Source of the DNA: Niabella sp.
GTDB taxonomy: Bacteria; Bacteroidota; Bacteroidia; Chitinophagales; Chitinophagaceae
Length of the DNA: 64,000 nucleotides
Reading direction: 5' to 3'
NCBI RefSeq assembly: GCF_030150205.1
Contig: NZ_JASLGT010000025.1
Span: forward strand, 29,379 to 93,378
Both the position numbers and the translations under genes were made by a program. A model generated the notes under the pieces. It made no database searches. It was not told where the DNA came from and saw nothing but the letters and a program-made list of their open reading frames with translations. Positions 60,888 through 64,000 of the stretch are shown here, in pieces; within the stretch, counting starts at the first letter, position 1; each line of letters begins with the position of its first letter.

Positions 60888-61484
60888 ATGGTTAACCTTT
60901 CATTCCACCACATCACCAACATTTCCCAATGTGAAGACATCCTGAAGCAGACGTACCGCGATCAAAAGACCCTGTTGTGGAAAAAGCTGGGCCTCGAACT
61001 GCAGATTGAGCGCCGGTTGGATCATTTAGCCGCAACTAAAGACCAGCTCCGGTCAAAAGAACTGGAATTGGAGCATGCCCGTAATGTAGCGGCCCAGCTG
61101 GAGGAGACCGATCCCGGACGGGAAGCGTACCTCCATTCTGCTACCGGCTTCCAGTACCAGGCAGCGCTGCTGGAAATCCGTATAGAAAAAATGCGGCCGC
61201 AATGGCTGCTGCGCAAAGAAACGCAGCTGGCCTGTATTGAAGTTTCGCTGGAAAAAATGACCTTACTGATCCTGGAGCTGGAAACGCATAAGGCCTGGCT
61301 GCAGAAACAGGCAGCACCGGAGCAACCAGTGGCCGAAGCGTCCATAGCAGAACCCGAAGAGCAGCCGGCTCCTGTTGCTGCTCCGGTAATGAAAACGGTT
61401 CACATTCAAAAAGAGGCAAGTCCGCATATCAAAAGAAGAAATCCTAAGAATGACAGGCCGCTGAATGGGTATCAGTCCGGATAA
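60888..61484 (+). CDS. Coiled-coil protein of unknown function
   Basis: A 198-residue protein without a signal peptide. The sequence is mostly long helix from about residue 10 to 145 (heptad patterns in LQIERRLDHLAATKDQLRSK, LELEHARNVAAQLEE and LEKMTLLILELETHKAWLQK). It ends in a Pro/Ala/Glu linker (EQPVAEASIAEPEEQPAPVA) and a basic tail (HIKRRNPKNDRP). No family is recognised. It is bounded by repeat-rich DNA on both sides, which raises the chance that it is a lineage-specific gene. Confidence 0.6.
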   Translation: MVNLSFHHITNISQCEDILKQTYRDQKTLLWKKLGLELQIERRLDHLAATKDQLRSKELELEHARNVAAQLEETDPGREAYLHSATGFQYQAALLEIRIEKMRPQWLLRKETQLACIEVSLEKMTLLILELETHKAWLQKQAAPEQPVAEASIAEPEEQPAPVAAPVMKTVHIQKEASPHIKRRNPKNDRPLNGYQSG

Positions 61485-61494
61485 GGAGGAGTAT

Positions 61495-61887
61495 TTAACC
61501 GCGAAGGCGCAGGGACGCGGTGATTCGCTGAGAGGTTAGGTTATATTGGACGCTCTGTTATCTCTGCTCTCTGCGGTGGACATTTAACCGCGAAGGCGCC
61601 GGGACGCAGTGATTCGCTGAGGGGTCATAGCGCACCTCGCGGATTCCTTGCGCGCCTTGCGGTAAAAGATGAACCGCGAAGACGCAGGGACGCGGAGATT
61701 CGCTGAGAGACTGTATTGAGCACTCCATCAACTCTGCTCTCCGCGGTAAAGTATTAAACGCGAACGCCAGGTTTTTTCGCAATGTTCGCAAAACGTTTGC
61801 GGCAATCATCCATCCTATTGTCATAGTGCACCTCGCGGGTTCCTTGCGCACCTCGCGGTAAAAATTTAGCCGCAGAGGATACGCTAA
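61495..61887. repeat. Array of palindromic units, period near 86 bp
   Basis: The 426-base gap 61485-61910 is filled with diverged units. They start with TTAACCGCGAAGGCGC or a variant at about 61495, 61583, 61670, 61753 and 61865 (spacings about 88, 87, 83 and 112). Each begins ACCGCGAAG-like and ends in a near inverse complement such as CTTGCGGTAA or CTCCGCGGTAA, so each unit can fold on itself. The core GGGACGCGGTGATTCGCTGAG is shared by three units. This looks like a REP/BIME-type array, with no ORF inside. Confidence 0.7.
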
Positions 61888-61910
61888 GATCCGCTAAGTT
61901 CGCCAATACA

Positions 61911-63638
61911 CTAATTCAATTTCATATCGACAATGATCGCATCAATTTTGGCATCCAGCTGCTGATCCACCGTATCAAACAGGTCTGCATTTTCCAGTTT
62001 TTCCTTTACGCTGAAATAGAATTTGATCTTTGGCTCGGTACCACTGGGCCGGGCAGATACCAGGCTGCCGTCTTCCAGTGCAAACTGCAATACATTGGAT
62101 TTGGGAAGCAGGATATCGGTTGCATCACCCGTATGCGGGTCGGTTGATTTACTGCTCTGGTAATCCAGCACCCGTACTACCTTAATGCCATTAATGGACT
62201 TGGGTAAGTTATTCCGGTAATCCTGCATCATAGCCGCGATCTGCTGCTGGCCATCCATGCCTTTTTTGGTAATAGAGATCAGCTTTTCCTTATAAAAGCC
62301 AAACTTCACATACAGCTCAATTAATTTATCGAAAAGGGTTTTGCCATTATTTTTTTCGTAGGCAGCCATTTCGCAAAGCAGCGCCACGGCACTTACCGCG
62401 TCTTTGTCACGCACTTTATCGCCAATCATCAGGCCAAAACTTTCTTCCCCGCCAACGATATACTGTTCTTTCCCCTGTTTTTCCCGGATCAGTTCGGCAA
62501 TCCACTTAAACCCGGTCAATACCCGGTAACAATGCACCCCATAACCGGCGGCCAGGTTGTCTACCACCCCGGTGGTTACAATGGTGGTAATGATCATATC
62601 ATTGGGCTGGGAGATTCCTTTTTCCTTTCTTGCTTCCAGCAGGTAGTTAAATGCCAGCACCGCTGTCTGGTTGCCGTTCATCAGCACCCACTCGCCATGG
62701 TTATTCTTAATACCGATGCCTACACGGTCAGCATCCGGGTCGGTACCCAGCAATATGTCCGCATCCAGTTCTTTTGCCTTTTCAAGGCCGATGCTCATGG
62801 TTTCCTTTTCTTCGGGATTGGGATAGGCCACGGTAGGAAAATTCCCATCCGGCGTTTTTTGTTCCGCTACAATGTGCACATTCTTAAACCCAAAACGCTC
62901 CAATACCTGTGGTACCAGGGTAATACCGGTGCCATGTATGGGGGTATATACAATTTTAAGATCACGTTGCTTTTCGATCACATCAGGAAATACACTCAGC
63001 CCTTTCACCATCTCAATGTATTGTTCGTCGATGTCTTTTCCGATCAGGGTGATATTGGCATCTCCCCCGCTCCACTTCACATCATCAACGGAAGCGATCT
63101 TTTCCACTTCCCTGATCACATTTTTATCATGGGGCGGCACCAGCTGCCCGCCGTCGTTCCAGTAGGCCTTATAACCATTGTACTCCCTGGGATTATGTGA
63201 AGCGGTACATACCACCCCTCCCTGGCATTTTAGCGTACGGATCGCAAACGAAAGCTCAGGTGTTGGCCGCAGGGCCTCAAACAGGAATACTTTGATGCCG
63301 TTGGCCGCAAAAACATGAGCAGTGGTTTCTGCAAAAAAGCGGCTGTTATTCCGGCTGTCGTGCGCAATGGCCACCCGCACTTCTTCACCGGGATAGGATT
63401 GCAGCAGGTAATTGGCATATCCCTGGGTGGCCATTCCCACCGTATATTTATTCATCCGGTTGGTACCGACCCCCATAATTCCCCGGAGCCCTCCCGTTCC
63501 AAATTCCAGGTTCTGATAAAAGGCATCAGCCAGTTCTTTCGGATCTTCCTGCTGAAGCTTTTTTATGCTGTTCTTTGTATCCTGATCATAATTGCCCTGC
63601 AACCATTGATCCACTTTCTGTTGAATTGCATTATCCAT
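61911..63638 (-). CDS. Phospho-sugar mutase (phosphoglucomutase/phosphomannomutase type)
   Basis: A 575-residue alpha-D-phosphohexomutase. The catalytic phosphoserine is S147 (CTASHNPREYNGY). The Mg2+ loop is GTDPDADRVGIGI, the sugar-binding loop GGEESFG, and the phosphate-binding loop ARPSGTEPKIKFY. The length fits the PgcA-like bacterial branch. All four active-site regions are intact. It is the last gene of the window and is transcribed toward the repeat array; the array lies just after its 3' end. Confidence 0.93.
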   Translation of the reverse strand: MDNAIQQKVDQWLQGNYDQDTKNSIKKLQQEDPKELADAFYQNLEFGTGGLRGIMGVGTNRMNKYTVGMATQGYANYLLQSYPGEEVRVAIAHDSRNNSRFFAETTAHVFAANGIKVFLFEALRPTPELSFAIRTLKCQGGVVCTASHNPREYNGYKAYWNDGGQLVPPHDKNVIREVEKIASVDDVKWSGGDANITLIGKDIDEQYIEMVKGLSVFPDVIEKQRDLKIVYTPIHGTGITLVPQVLERFGFKNVHIVAEQKTPDGNFPTVAYPNPEEKETMSIGLEKAKELDADILLGTDPDADRVGIGIKNNHGEWVLMNGNQTAVLAFNYLLEARKEKGISQPNDMIITTIVTTGVVDNLAAGYGVHCYRVLTGFKWIAELIREKQGKEQYIVGGEESFGLMIGDKVRDKDAVSAVALLCEMAAYEKNNGKTLFDKLIELYVKFGFYKEKLISITKKGMDGQQQIAAMMQDYRNNLPKSINGIKVVRVLDYQSSKSTDPHTGDATDILLPKSNVLQFALEDGSLVSARPSGTEPKIKFYFSVKEKLENADLFDTVDQQLDAKIDAIIVDMKLN

Positions 63639-64000
63639 ATTTCCTACATCATTTTATGAAACTGAAGATAACCACTATTTTTCATTTTTATATTGAGAAA
63701 TTTATACAATCAACGAATGGCCTTTCAAATTGAATCACTGTAATCGCACCGGTTGTCCGGCCGGCTTTTCTATCGCTGTCTGCCATTGCCCGGATGAACG
63801 TGTACCCTCAACCTGAACGAATCCGGCCGGTTCTTGCGGGCAATCTTTTTTATATTATTTTAATTTAAGTTGCCAGTTAAGTTAATTTGTCGAAAGTGTA
63901 TGCGATAACAAAAAGAGCGACTTTAAGCAAGAATCCATTTTTTGTTACAGCATGCACTTTTCTAAGCATTTTTGCTTTAATCATACTAAAATCTGTTTCA
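63639..64000. other. Upstream region of the phospho-sugar mutase gene
   Basis: No gene is seen in the last 362 bases. An inexact pair GTTGTCCGGCCGGCTTT (near 63754) and GAATCCGGCCGGTTCTTG (near 63820) surrounds a GC-rich stretch. The far end is AT-rich. The mutase promoter is presumably within 100 bases of 63638; TATCTTCA is an imperfect -7 match near 63670 on the minus strand. Confidence 0.35.

Noticed and set aside
61495..61887. CRISPR array in the 86-bp period repeats
   Set aside because: The repeated unit is the whole period, with diverged self-complementary units and no unique spacers, and no cas genes are near.

Overview
The window looks like a chromosomal segment of a Bacteroidota bacterium, most likely family Chitinophagaceae. 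Pointers are SusC-type carboxypeptidase-like domains on TonB-dependent receptors, an araBDA locus with two Na+/sugar symporters and a GH43 enzyme, a GTG-started KDO transferase behind a TAnnTTTG promoter element, near absence of Shine-Dalgarno sites, and intergenic regions full of short dispersed repeats. There is no rRNA, phage, insertion sequence or CRISPR array. One tRNA gene, tRNA-Gly(CCC), is present.

Layout. 0.35-5.3 kb (+): secreted gamma-glutamyltransferase, a DinB-like protein, free methionine-R-sulfoxide reductase, acylphosphatase, a second acylphosphatase-fold protein that has lost both catalytic residues, and a secreted DUF1080 protein. 5.4-5.8 kb: tRNA-Gly followed by a structured non-coding stretch ending in a strong terminator. 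6.0-18.4 kb (+): a urea-use island with a TonB-dependent receptor, a His-rich exported small protein, ureABC, an outer-membrane barrel-like protein, ureE, ureF, ureG, ureD, a UreH-like nickel transporter, a urea transporter and an AraC-type regulator. It holds everything from presumed metal entry at the outer membrane to active-site assembly and urea entry. 18.9-22.7 kb (+): a lipoprotein, a CPA2 antiporter with a cytoplasmic tail and a secreted beta-propeller. 22.8-34.5 kb (-): a lipoprotein, an EcsC protein, two tandem SSS symporters, araA-araD-araB, a HAD protein and a GH43 arabinosidase-like enzyme, together an arabinose release, uptake and catabolism locus. 34.6-40.0 kb (-): acyl-CoA thioesterase, DsbD, rmlD, rmlC and a sugar aminotransferase. 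40.0-48.6 kb (mostly +): waaA, an unknown protein, tdk, a PIN toxin-antitoxin pair, ccmB-ccmC-ccmD, glutamate dehydrogenase, DUF177-rpmF-plsX. 49.4-57.7 kb (-): a beta-CASP MBL hydrolase, a DUF4442 protein, a thioredoxin-like protein, a second TonB receptor with a small exported partner, a FAH-family hydrolase, pth, rplY and prs. 57.8-63.6 kb: radC (+), a membrane-anchored glutamate-synthase-like protein (+), a coiled-coil protein (+) and a phosphohexomutase (-).

The most unusual content is non-coding. At least seven families of short, mostly palindromic intergenic repeats occur. They include an array of palindromic units with a period near 86 bp (61.5-61.9 kb), shuffled word-like modules at 0.1-0.3, 2.1 and 18.4-18.6 kb, and palindromic units inside the urease operon. 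The best protein-level oddities are the degenerate acylphosphatase beside an intact one, the outer-membrane gene inserted between ureC and ureE, a HAD protein with DxN in place of DxD, and a CcmC without a recognisable tryptophan-rich haem motif. No clear anti-phage or other wholly new multi-gene system was seen.
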